From Pseudonocardia endophytica (GTDB lineage Bacteria; Actinomycetota; Actinomycetes; Mycobacteriales; Pseudonocardiaceae): 64,000 bases of DNA. Made by a program: the position numbers and the translations under genes. Where the stretch lies: NCBI RefSeq assembly GCF_004339565.1, contig NZ_SMFZ01000001.1, forward strand, positions 3,038,001 through 3,102,000. The letters run 5' to 3'. Under the pieces are notes generated by a model. The model was not told where the DNA came from. It worked only from the letters and a program-made list of their open reading frames with translations, and made no database searches. Of this stretch, positions 1 to 7,423 are shown piece by piece. Numbering within the stretch: position 1 is the first letter of the stretch; each line of letters opens with the position of its first letter.

Positions 1-1197
1 GCGGGGCACGACCGGCTCACCGACGGCTGGGACGCCGACGTGGCCCCGTCCTCCGCTCCCGCGACGCGTGCGGCGACGCCGGCGATGTGGGCGCCGCGCC
101 CGTCGGAACCCGTGGAGCCGATCGAGTCCGTGCGGGGTCCGGTCACGGACCCGTTCGGCTTTCCCCCGGTCCCGCCGGTGTCCCCGGTGCTCGGTGCGCG
201 GGACGACGCGCCGGTCCGCGGGGAGGCAGCGCCTCCCGCGTGGGCGGCGTGGGTGCCGGAGCGTCGGTCGCCGGACGTGCGCTCGCCGTGGGCGGTGGAC
301 GTCGAGGCAGAGCCACAGGACGTCGAGGTCGTCGACGAGTGGTCGGCCGCCTCGCAGCCCGGGCCTCCGGCTTCGCGCATCGCCCCGCCGGACCGGAACG
401 GCCGCCGGAACCCCGTCGCTGCCCGGGAGGCCATGGCTCCGCACGACGCGGCCACCCGGGACGCCGCAACTCCCCCGGACGCGGACGGCAGCTGGGCCGG
501 CGCCGCTCGGTCGGGCGGCGTCGCACCTCCGAGCGCAGGCGGTCGTCCGGACACCGTCCAGGCGGATCCCCCGGACGCCGCCGCCGTCCCGAACACCCCG
601 GCGCCTCCGGACGCGCACTCCGAGCCGCTGCCCGACCCGGTCGAGGCCGCCGCGCTCGCCGGCGCGTTCGCCGCCGACTACCTGTCCTGGGACGAGGACG
701 ACCCGGCCCGTCGCGGACGGGCGCTGGCCGACCACCTGTCCGGTCCGGACGCCGGCCATGCGCTGCTGGGCTGGTCGGGCGCGGGCAGGCAGCGGGCGGA
801 GATCGTCCTGCCCGGCGCGGTGCGGCCGGACGGCGGGGGGCGGCTCGTCGTCGACGTGCGCGTCCGCGTCGTGCCCTACCGCAGGGTCTCCCGGTCCGAG
901 GCAACGCCGGAGCCGGACCCGGACGACGCGCTCGGCACGCCGGCCGCGGCGCCGCCGGTCACCGCGCGCGGCTGGCGTGGCCTGGCGGCGCGGTGGGTGC
1001 GGCTCGGTGTCGGGGTCGTACGGGACGGCGACCGGCTCGTCGTCGACGCGGGCGAGGAGACGCTCGACGACCGGAACGCCGTGCACGCGCCGCCCGAGCA
1101 GGCACCGCGGCCGGTTCGGTCCGGACGATCGGGTCCGTCGGCCGAGGACCCGACGCTCGACGGCGACGACGACGCGTCCCCGGACGGCCCGCGGTGA
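1..1197 (+). CDS. Pro/Ala-rich protein, 5' end outside window
   Basis: The frame is open from the first base and the apparent GTG at position 40 has coding-like sequence upstream of it, so this is probably the C-terminal part of a longer gene. Residues about 1-200 are low-complexity (Pro, Ala, Asp, Arg). The last 190 residues look folded: a stretch around 650-880 with LAGAFAADYLSWDEDD and then a beta-rich part with VVDVRVRVVPYRRVS. The stop overlaps the GTG of the next gene by 2-3 bases, so it heads a translationally coupled run with the P-loop protein, the transglycosylase and the anchored protein. I do not recognise the family; the context suggests a component of a conjugation or type IV secretion-like apparatus. 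Confidence 0.6.
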   Translation, partial: AGHDRLTDGWDADVAPSSAPATRAATPAMWAPRPSEPVEPIESVRGPVTDPFGFPPVPPVSPVLGARDDAPVRGEAAPPAWAAWVPERRSPDVRSPWAVDVEAEPQDVEVVDEWSAASQPGPPASRIAPPDRNGRRNPVAAREAMAPHDAATRDAATPPDADGSWAGAARSGGVAPPSAGGRPDTVQADPPDAAAVPNTPAPPDAHSEPLPDPVEAAALAGAFAADYLSWDEDDPARRGRALADHLSGPDAGHALLGWSGAGRQRAEIVLPGAVRPDGGGRLVVDVRVRVVPYRRVSRSEATPEPDPDDALGTPAAAPPVTARGWRGLAARWVRLGVGVVRDGDRLVVDAGEETLDDRNAVHAPPEQAPRPVRSGRSGPSAEDPTLDGDDDASPDGPR

Positions 1198-1724
1198 GCC
1201 CGCTGCGCGCCCCGACCGTCGGCGGCCTGGCGGGCGGCGTCGGCGCGACGACCGTGGCCAGGGCGCTGCACGCCCGGGAGATCGGCCGGGTCGGCGACGC
1301 GGGCCGGTTGCCGGACGTCGTCGTCTGCCGGGCGACCCGGTGCGGGCTCGCACTCGCCGAGCGGCCGGAGACGGCCGGCTCCGCGCCCGCTCCGGTGCTC
1401 GCGGTGACGGCCGCCGGCGGCGACCCGGACGACGCCGTCGTGGCCCGGCTGGCGGCCGTCGGAGCAGGCTGGTCCGGACCGGTCGTGCTGCCGCGCGTCG
1501 GCCACTGGGACGTCTCCGACGACCCGTACGCCGACGCCGCCGGCCTGCTCGGCCGCTCGACACCGCCGGCGCCGCTGGCCCGGTACGCGGAGGCGCTCGG
1601 CGAGATCGTCGCACTGCTCACCGCGAGCGGGCGGCTCGAGATCGTCGACGACGAGCGGGACTCGGTCGGCGCGCTGCGCCCGGTGCGGGGGATCCGGATC
1701 GGTGTCCCCGGGACGGCGTGGTGA
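1194..1724 (+). CDS. ParA/MinD-like degenerate P-loop protein
   Basis: 176 residues from a GTG that overlaps the preceding stop (GTGA). The N-terminus reads VGGLAGGVGATTVARAL, which resembles the deviant Walker A box of ParA/MinD ATPases (KGGVGKTT), but the signature lysines are absent: Ala replaces the lysine before TT. No clear Walker B is visible. At 176 residues it is shorter than typical ParA proteins (200-300). It sits between a Pro-rich protein and a lytic transglycosylase, an arrangement familiar from actinobacterial conjugation-like loci, so a structural rather than ATP-hydrolysing role is possible. Function is inferred from context only. Confidence 0.6.
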   Translation: MSPLRAPTVGGLAGGVGATTVARALHAREIGRVGDAGRLPDVVVCRATRCGLALAERPETAGSAPAPVLAVTAAGGDPDDAVVARLAAVGAGWSGPVVLPRVGHWDVSDDPYADAAGLLGRSTPPAPLARYAEALGEIVALLTASGRLEIVDDERDSVGALRPVRGIRIGVPGTAW

Positions 1725-1727
1725 CCC

Positions 1728-2921
1728 GTGCGGAGAGTCCCCCGCGGGCGGCGGACCGTTCCGGTCGCCGTCGCGATGCTCTCGCTCCTCGCCGCCCTGG
1801 TGCTCGGGGCCGCGCCGGCGAGCGCGGCCGAGCCCGATCCGTCGACCTCGGGTGTGGCGACCGACAAGGTCCCGGAGCGGGCCAGGGAGTCCCTGCCCGA
1901 GATCGAGCAGCTGACCGGCGACTTCTGCCCGGAGCTGCCGCCGGTGTGGGTGGTCGCGCAGGTGCAGGCGGAGTCCGGGTGGGACCCGACGCTGCGCACC
2001 GGCGACGCCGCGGGGCTGTTCCAGCTCAGCGAGAGGACGTGGGTCGCGGCGGGCGGGAAGTCCTGGCCGGATCCGGACCTCACCGATCCGCAGGCGCACC
2101 TGCGGATCGCCGTGCCGTGGATGTGTTCGACGCTGCGGGCGGTCGCCGGGCATCTCGCGACGAGTCCGAAGTCCGTGTCGGTGCTCGACGCGATGCTGGT
2201 CTGCCACATCGCCGGCTGCCGGCGGGTGACCGGCAGCAGGAGCGGCGTGCCGCAGGCCGGGGAGGCGGACTGCTCGCAGGCGTGCAGCGCGGCGATCGGG
2301 CGCTACCTGGACGCGGTGCACCGCAACCTGGAGGCGTACTCGGCGGGCGGCGGACGCCCGGGCACGAACGACCGCGACGACCGCGAGTCGTCGCCCGCTC
2401 CCCGGGGTGTGCAGCGACAGGCGCCCGCGGCTCCCACGGTGTCCTCCCCCGCACCGGCGTGGACCGGTGGGAGGACGTCATGTGCCCCGCCGGACCCGAC
2501 ACGCCCCAGCGACGGATGCCTGACCGGCGCCGCACGGCACGGGCTGGCGACGGCCGAGCAGGTGTTCGGCGGTCTGGACGACGGACCGGTGATCAAGAAG
2601 GCCGGGTGCTGGGACGCGCACGCCTGGAACCCGACCAGCGACCACCCGAAGGGCAGGGCGTGCGACCTGTTCCCGGGCGAGGCGGGCACGTTCCCGAAGG
2701 GCGAGCCGCTCGACAACGGCTGGCAGATCGCGCACTGGTTCGAGAAGAACGCCGGCCCGCTGAAGGTCAAGTACCTGATCTGGCAGGGCCGGTACTGGGA
2801 CGCGTCGGTGCGCTCCGACGGGCCCGGGTGGGGCCGCCGCTACACCGGAGGCGGCGTCTACGACACGAAGGATCCGACCGGCGGTCACTACGACCACGTC
2901 CACGTCAGCTTCGCGGAGTGA
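1728..2921 (+). CDS. Secreted lytic transglycosylase with C-terminal ARB_07466-like domain
   Basis: 397 residues. An Arg-rich N-terminus, a hydrophobic core (residues 11-30) and an Ala-x-Ala site near 31-34 form a Sec signal peptide. Residues 72-200 match the SLT/lysozyme-like fold, with the probable catalytic Glu82 in QVQAESGWDP followed by GDAAGLFQLSERTW. After a Pro/Ala linker (about 215-255) comes a second domain with GCWDAHAWNPTSDHPKGR and GGHYDHVHVSF, typical of the ARB_07466-like C-terminal domain of actinobacterial cell-wall enzymes. It would cleave peptidoglycan outside the membrane, as transglycosylases of conjugation or secretion machines do. It starts 3 nt after the previous stop, within the same operon. 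The GTG start is the only one giving a full signal peptide. Confidence 0.82.
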   Translation: MRRVPRGRRTVPVAVAMLSLLAALVLGAAPASAAEPDPSTSGVATDKVPERARESLPEIEQLTGDFCPELPPVWVVAQVQAESGWDPTLRTGDAAGLFQLSERTWVAAGGKSWPDPDLTDPQAHLRIAVPWMCSTLRAVAGHLATSPKSVSVLDAMLVCHIAGCRRVTGSRSGVPQAGEADCSQACSAAIGRYLDAVHRNLEAYSAGGGRPGTNDRDDRESSPAPRGVQRQAPAAPTVSSPAPAWTGGRTSCAPPDPTRPSDGCLTGAARHGLATAEQVFGGLDDGPVIKKAGCWDAHAWNPTSDHPKGRACDLFPGEAGTFPKGEPLDNGWQIAHWFEKNAGPLKVKYLIWQGRYWDASVRSDGPGWGRRYTGGGVYDTKDPTGGHYDHVHVSFAE

Positions 2922-2925
2922 CGCC

Positions 2926-3510
2926 GTGACCCGCCGGTCCCTCGTACCCGTGCTGACGTCGATCGCCGCCGTGCTGGTCGCGGTCGGGCTCGGGGCGTGG
3001 CTGCTCGCGCCGGGCCCCTCGCCGTCCGTGCTGAGCTCCGACGACCGCGCCGTGCTCGGTGGACCGGACGTCGAGCGCGGCGACCTGCCGCCGGCCGTCG
3101 GGTACCCCGTGCCGGACGGTGCCGACGCGGTCGCGCGGGCCTACCTCGTCGCGGCCTACGCGGCCGGTCCGTCCGACGCCGGGCGGACCCGGCTGGACGC
3201 CGCCCGCTACGCCGAGCCGGGCAGCCCGCCCGCCGTCGTCGGCGTGACCGTCGTCGACGCGCCGCCGCCGGGAGCCCGGCGGGTCGCCGCTGTCGAGCAG
3301 CTGACGGATGCGGCATCGGACCCCGACGACACCCGCAGGGCGTTCCTGGCGACCGTCCGCACGACGACCGGCGCGCCCGGCGAATCGGCGGCGTCGTCGC
3401 GGCTGCTGACCCGCGTCGTCGTGCACCGGCAGCCGGACGGCCGGTGGCTCGTCGTCGCCGAGACCCCGGACACCCCCGACACGCCAGCACTCCCGGCCGG
3501 CGACGGCTGA
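2926..3510 (+). CDS. Membrane-anchored conjugation-locus protein of unknown function
   Basis: 194 residues from GTG, 4 nt after the transglycosylase stop. There is one N-terminal membrane segment (residues 7-27, LTSIAAVLVAVGLGAWLLA), then an extracytoplasmic domain of about 165 residues with an Ala-rich helix (ADAVARAYLVAAYAAG) and beta strands (LLTRVVVHRQPDGRWLVVAE). The layout resembles the small bitopic NTF2-like proteins of Gram-positive conjugation systems (TcpC/TraM type), but I see no diagnostic motif. Its place in the operon suggests an envelope-spanning scaffold role. Confidence 0.6.
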   Translation: MTRRSLVPVLTSIAAVLVAVGLGAWLLAPGPSPSVLSSDDRAVLGGPDVERGDLPPAVGYPVPDGADAVARAYLVAAYAAGPSDAGRTRLDAARYAEPGSPPAVVGVTVVDAPPPGARRVAAVEQLTDAASDPDDTRRAFLATVRTTTGAPGESAASSRLLTRVVVHRQPDGRWLVVAETPDTPDTPALPAGDG

Positions 3511-3528
3511 GGACCAGGAGCGAAGGAC

Positions 3529-6105
3529 ATGACCACCGACGAGCTCGAAGAGCTGATCAAGAAACTACTGGCCAAGGGTGTCACGGTGATCGTGCTGATC
3601 GCCGGTCCCGGCGGGGCGATCCTCGGGTCGACGCCGGACGGGTCGACGCCGAGCACGCCCCCGGCGGTCGACGCACCCGCCACGCCGTCCACGTCGGAAC
3701 CTGCCTCGCCGACGGCCGAGCCGGACCGGACTCCGGCGTCGACCGCTCCTCGGACGGCAACTCCGGCACCAGCCGCTCCCCGGACGGCAACTCCGGCACC
3801 GGCCACGCCCCGGACCGCGGCGCCGACTGCGACGCCCGCGCCCACCGCGGCACCCGGTGCGACGCAGGCCCCGACCGCGACGCGACCGCCGGCCGCGACA
3901 CCCGCTCCGGCGGCGACACGGCCGGGCACGGACCCGGCCGCCGCGCCGCTGCCCGGAACGGCGCCGCGCAGCCGGACGGCGACCCCGCAGGTGACTCCCG
4001 ACCCGACTGCCGGTGATCCGCCGGACACGGTGGCGCCACCGGCGACCGCCACGCCGCCGAGCACGGGAACGGCCGCGCCACCCGTCGTCGAACCTCCGGC
4101 CGGGCAGGCGACCGAACCACCGGCCGCCACGCCGGCGCCCAGCACCGGTACGACTCCCGCCCCGGCCACACCACGGAGCGGCACGGCACCAGCCCCGGCC
4201 GCCGGCAGCGGCGGTGTCCGGGTCCCGACCGTGCTTCCCGAGGGGACCTGGCTGGAGGGCAGCGTCGGTTCCGCGCCGGGAGTGGGGAACGGGACCGCGT
4301 CGAGCTCGGGTGGGACGGGCTCCGGCGGCACCGGGACGGGCGGCGGCAGCGGCTCCGGCGGAACGGGGTCGGGCGGCGGAACCGGCTCCGGCGGAACGGG
4401 GTCGGGCGGCGCTGGCACGAACGGAACCGGTACCGGCGGCACGGGCACCGGTCAGAACGGAACCGGAAGCGGCGGGGTCGGCCAGAACGGCTCGGGGAAC
4501 CGCACCGGCGAGCCCGGCGGCGCCGGTCAGAACGGCTCGGGCGCCGCCGGTCAGAACGGCTCGGCGGGCACCGGCACAGGCGGCACCGGCTCGGGTGGCA
4601 CCGGCTCGGGCGGCACCGGCTCGGGTGGCACCGGTTCCGGCGGGACAGGGCAGAACGGTGGCACGCAGAACGGAGCCCTGCCGAACGGCGCCGGCACGAA
4701 CGGATCGGGCACCATTGACTTCGGCGGAACCGGCGCGGGCGGGAACGGCGGCGGCACCGCGAACCAGAACGGAGCGGGCAACGGCACCGGCGGGTCCGGC
4801 ACGAACGGGACCGGCGAGAACGGTAGCCGGAACCGCGCAGGCCAGAACGGCGGCGCGGGTACCGGCGGCACCGGAACGAACTCCGGCGGCAACGGCGCAG
4901 GCGGGTCGGGCAACGACGGCGCCGGATCGGGTGGAGCGGGTTCCGGCGGCACCGGACAAAGCGGCACCGGACAAGGCGGCACCGGCACCGGGCAGAACGG
5001 CACCGGCACGGGTCAGAACGCCGGCGACGCCGACGGCACGAGCGGTACCGGCGACGGATCGGGAGGGAACCCCGACGGATCCTCGGGCACCGGTGACGGC
5101 ACGTCGGGCACCGGTGACGGCAACGGCGACGGTTCGACGGGGAGCGGCACGGGATCCGGGGCAGGCTCGGGCGACGGAAGCACCAACGACGCCGGAACCG
5201 GAGACGGGATGCAGACAGCAGGCCAGGGCGTGACCGCCGCCGAGAAGCTCGGATGGGGCAACCCCGTCCGCAGCGACGACTTCACCGACGGCACGGAGGG
5301 CTGGAACATCTACGACGGCCCCGGCCACGCCGGGAACGGGCGCCGCACGCCCGATGCCGTCAGCATCCGGAACGGGATGTTGACGATCACCGGTGACTCC
5401 GACGGCAGCACGGCGGGCATGGCCTGGATGCCCGGCCAGAAGTACGGGCGGTGGGAGGGCCGGGTGAAGGCGCCCGCGTCGGACCCGTCCTACAACGCGC
5501 TGCTCCTGCTCTGGCCGGATGCCGAGAACTTCCCGGAGGGCGGGGAGGTGGACTTCATGGAGATGATGGACCACACCCGTCAGAAGACGAACCTGTTCCT
5601 GCACTACGGCGCGGACAACTCGCAGGTCAGCGGCGATGTGAACATCGACGCGACGCAGTGGCACAACTGGGCCGTGGAGTGGACGCCGCAGGGCATCACG
5701 GCCTACGTCGACGGCGAGCAGTGGTGGCACACCGACGACACGTCGATCCTCCCGCCCGGCCCCATGCACCTGTGCATCCAGCTCGACTGGTTCCCGAAGG
5801 GTGGCGACGTCCAGGAGTCGAGCATGCAGGTCGACTGGGTGAAGCAGTACGCCCTGGACGGCGACGGCGGTGCGCAGGCGTCGACGGGCGACCAGCAGTC
5901 CGGCGGCCAGCAGTCCAGCGGCCAACAGTCCAGCGGCCAGCAGTCCGGCGACGGCCAGTCCGGCCAGCAGTCCAGCGGCGGCCAGTCCAGCGGCGGCCAG
6001 TCCAGCGGCAGCCAGTCCAACGGCCGGCAACAGAACGGCGGCGGGTCCGGCGGCACCGGCGACGGAGGAGGGAACGGCGACGGAGGCGGTCAGGGATCGA
6101 GCTGA
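3529..6105 (+). CDS. GH16-like glycosidase with very long Pro/Thr and Gly/Asn linkers
   Basis: 858 residues, ATG preceded by AGGAGCGAAGG. Residues 1-33 form a short amphipathic plus hydrophobic segment (KGVTVIVLIAGPGGAIL), not a classic signal peptide. Residues 34-240 are Pro/Thr/Ala-rich and residues 260-565 are Gly/Ser/Asn/Thr repeats. A family 16 glycoside hydrolase fold spans about 580-785, with the catalytic ExDxxE motif intact as E673-V-D675-F-M-E678 and a WHNWAVEWTPQGITAYVDG strand. The C-terminus (about 790-858) is a Gln/Ser/Gly repeat. Family members cut beta-1,3 or beta-1,4 glucans or galactans. It lies 18 nt after the conjugation-like operon. The linkers would let the enzyme reach across a thick wall, but the route of export is unclear. 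Confidence 0.75.
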   Translation: MTTDELEELIKKLLAKGVTVIVLIAGPGGAILGSTPDGSTPSTPPAVDAPATPSTSEPASPTAEPDRTPASTAPRTATPAPAAPRTATPAPATPRTAAPTATPAPTAAPGATQAPTATRPPAATPAPAATRPGTDPAAAPLPGTAPRSRTATPQVTPDPTAGDPPDTVAPPATATPPSTGTAAPPVVEPPAGQATEPPAATPAPSTGTTPAPATPRSGTAPAPAAGSGGVRVPTVLPEGTWLEGSVGSAPGVGNGTASSSGGTGSGGTGTGGGSGSGGTGSGGGTGSGGTGSGGAGTNGTGTGGTGTGQNGTGSGGVGQNGSGNRTGEPGGAGQNGSGAAGQNGSAGTGTGGTGSGGTGSGGTGSGGTGSGGTGQNGGTQNGALPNGAGTNGSGTIDFGGTGAGGNGGGTANQNGAGNGTGGSGTNGTGENGSRNRAGQNGGAGTGGTGTNSGGNGAGGSGNDGAGSGGAGSGGTGQSGTGQGGTGTGQNGTGTGQNAGDADGTSGTGDGSGGNPDGSSGTGDGTSGTGDGNGDGSTGSGTGSGAGSGDGSTNDAGTGDGMQTAGQGVTAAEKLGWGNPVRSDDFTDGTEGWNIYDGPGHAGNGRRTPDAVSIRNGMLTITGDSDGSTAGMAWMPGQKYGRWEGRVKAPASDPSYNALLLLWPDAENFPEGGEVDFMEMMDHTRQKTNLFLHYGADNSQVSGDVNIDATQWHNWAVEWTPQGITAYVDGEQWWHTDDTSILPPGPMHLCIQLDWFPKGGDVQESSMQVDWVKQYALDGDGGAQASTGDQQSGGQQSSGQQSSGQQSGDGQSGQQSSGGQSSGGQSSGSQSNGRQQNGGGSGGTGDGGGNGDGGGQGSS
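4300..5210 (+). repeat. Coding Gly/Thr/Asn micro-repeats
   Basis: About 900 bases of irregular 12-18 base repeats encoding GTGSGG, GQNG and GGTG units inside the GH16-like gene. The most regular stretch is near 4575-4640, with four GTGSGG units. The antisense strand is open in two frames across it, a by-product of the repeat. Such tracts expand and contract easily, so length may vary between strains. Confidence 0.8.
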
Positions 6106-6181
6106 TCAACCCTCTCAGCGTCGCCACAGCCGCGGATCCCTACGGTGACGCCACCGTTCGCCGCGAGCCCGAGGAGACACG

Positions 6182-7105
6182 TTGTCGCAGGCACCCGAAA
6201 CGACGCGTTCGCCGTCGGGGCCCGATCCGGACGACGACCGTCCCCGCAGGCGGCCGATCATGACGCTGCTGACGATCCTGTGCGTCGGCGCGCTGATCGC
6301 GATCCTCGGCGTCGTCGTGACCCGCGATCCGTCGGGCGGCCAGTCCCCGCCGCCGTCGCAAGCACCCGCACCCTCGGGTGTCGGCGGCGGGACCGACGCC
6401 CCGTGGCGCCCGGACGACCGGTCGACGCTCGGCCCGGTCCGCTCGGACACCGAGGCCGCCGTGCAGAACAACTGGCCGATGATCGCCAACGACGAGTTCG
6501 ACGGCACGTCGCTCGACCGCTCGAAGTGGAACCCGTACACCGGCGAGACGACCGGTGGCGTCGGTCGGCACCGCGAGGACAACATCGCGGTCCGCGACGG
6601 CCTGCTGACGATCACCAGCAAGGGCAAGACGTCCGGCGGGATGGCGTGGGCGAACGGCCAGAAGTACGGGCGCTGGGAGGTCCGCGCCAAGACGAACGTC
6701 GGCAGCGGCTACGGCGACGTCGTGCTGCTGTGGCCGGACGCCGAGGACTGGCCGGAGGGCGGCGAGATCAACTTCATGGAGATCCCCAACGGGGAGCGCA
6801 AGGAGTCGCACTTCATCGTTCACTACGGCGAGGACAACAGCCAGGTCGGCCACACGACCCAGGGCGACTTCACGCAGTGGCACAACTACGCCGTCGAGTG
6901 GGCTCCGGACCACATCGCGGGCTTCATCGACGGCCAGGAGATCTTCCGGACGACGGACACGAACGTGATCCCGCCGCGCCCGATGCACCTGGCCCTCCAG
7001 CAGGACATCGGCCCGTACGGCAACGACTGGATCCCGGCGCTCGACGAGCGCTCGCCGAAGACGCTCGACTTCCAGGTCGACTGGGTGCGCATCTACGGCA
7101 TGTGA
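6182..7105 (+). CDS. Membrane-anchored GH16-like protein with Asp to Asn in the active-site motif
   Basis: 307 residues from a TTG start placed 6-7 nt after GAGGAGA; no ATG or GTG fits the membrane segment as well. Residues 27-47 (MTLLTILCVGALIAILGVVV) are an N-terminal anchor after an Arg-rich positive-inside stretch, then a Ser/Pro linker, then a GH16 domain from about residue 95. It is a clear paralogue of the domain in the upstream gene (shared KYGRWE, LLWPDAE, WHNYAVEW). The catalytic motif reads E195-I-N197-F-M-E200: the middle Asp is Asn (codon AAC at 6770-6772). Nucleophile and acid/base Glu remain, so activity may be lowered or the protein may only bind glycans. It ends the left-hand operon and is followed by a strong hairpin. 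Confidence 0.78.
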   Translation: MSQAPETTRSPSGPDPDDDRPRRRPIMTLLTILCVGALIAILGVVVTRDPSGGQSPPPSQAPAPSGVGGGTDAPWRPDDRSTLGPVRSDTEAAVQNNWPMIANDEFDGTSLDRSKWNPYTGETTGGVGRHREDNIAVRDGLLTITSKGKTSGGMAWANGQKYGRWEVRAKTNVGSGYGDVVLLWPDAEDWPEGGEINFMEIPNGERKESHFIVHYGEDNSQVGHTTQGDFTQWHNYAVEWAPDHIAGFIDGQEIFRTTDTNVIPPRPMHLALQQDIGPYGNDWIPALDERSPKTLDFQVDWVRIYGM

Positions 7106-7150
7106 GCCTCCAGGGGAGACCGACTCGGCGGCCGGCCTCCCCTGGACACG

Positions 7151-7184
7151 GAGAAGGCCCCGGCCTGTGGGCCGGGGCCTTCTC
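7151..7184 (+). terminator. Strong hairpin terminator
   Basis: Perfect 15-bp stem (7151-7165 with 7170-7184) and a 4-nt TGTG loop, 45 nt after the GH16-like stop. A weaker inverted repeat (CCAGGGGAG/CTCCCCTGG, about 7110-7145) precedes it. It would stop the + strand operon and, read on the - strand, could end transcripts from the repeat region. Confidence 0.8.
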
Positions 7185-7187
7185 TGT

Positions 7188-7240
7188 CCCGAACTGACGC
7201 GCCGCTCCCACCACGAAGCGACGAAACTGAGGCTAGCCTA
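7188..7240. repeat. 53-bp direct repeat, copy 1, with degenerate iron box
   Basis: Directly follows the 7151-7184 hairpin. It matches copy 2 at 51 of 53 positions. Its right end holds half of an iron-box-like sequence (TGAGGCTAGCCTA), and the other half has decayed. No coding function is seen. Confidence 0.85.
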
Positions 7241-7302
7241 TGTTCGGCGCCCTGCCAAGGGCAGCCTTACCCAACTTCGATCGCGTACCCTCCGGGAACG
7301 AC

Positions 7303-7339
7303 TGAGGGGCCCCGGCCGGAATCCGACCGAGGCCCCTCA
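7303..7339. terminator. Hairpin terminator between the repeat copies
   Basis: Outer arms TGAGGGGCC (7303-7311) and GGCCCCTCA (7331-7339) pair perfectly, and the 19-nt interior can pair further (CCGGA with TCCGA). It stands in the same position relative to copy 2 as the 7151-7184 hairpin does to copy 1. No gene ends just upstream of it on either strand, so it would end a short non-coding transcript or is a duplication relic. Confidence 0.6.
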
Positions 7340-7342
7340 TCA

Positions 7343-7395
7343 CCCGAACTGACGCGCCGCTCCCACCACGAAGCGACGAGACTGAGGTTAGCCTA
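7343..7395. repeat. 53-bp direct repeat, copy 2
   Basis: Second copy of the 7188-7240 sequence, offset by 155 bp, with two mismatches near its right end. Those changes complete the palindrome of the iron box at 7382-7402. The pair lies in a 318-bp gap between two convergent genes. Confidence 0.85.
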
Positions 7396-7402
7396 ACCTC
7401 AG
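7382..7402. promoter_or_regulatory. IdeR/DtxR-type iron box
   Basis: Perfect palindrome: 10-bp arms CTGAGGTTAG and CTAACCTCAG around one C. The central 19 bases match the DtxR/IdeR consensus TTAGGTTAGSCTAACCTAA at 17 positions. The box lies 23 nt beyond the 3' end of the purine permease and does not precede any recognisable start codon, so its target is unknown. Reading leftward from it, the first feature met is the 7303-7339 hairpin about 45 nt away. Confidence 0.75.
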
Positions 7403-7423
7403 ATCATCGCGCAAGAGGAAAGA

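Noticed and set aside
68..2929. Long Arg-rich reading frame across the first 3 kb
   Set aside because: It runs in a shadow frame of four well-supported genes. Its composition (Arg, Pro, Thr runs) is typical of out-of-frame reading in GC-rich DNA and it has no recognisable domain.
4551..5009. Pro/Val-rich - strand frame opposite the Gly repeats
   Set aside because: Reverse reading of Gly/Thr/Asn codon repeats necessarily gives Pro/Val repeats; no start signal.
7167..7352. 61-codon frame between the GH16 gene and the iron box
   Set aside because: It begins inside the perfect terminator hairpin and spans both a repeat copy and the second hairpin; no RBS.
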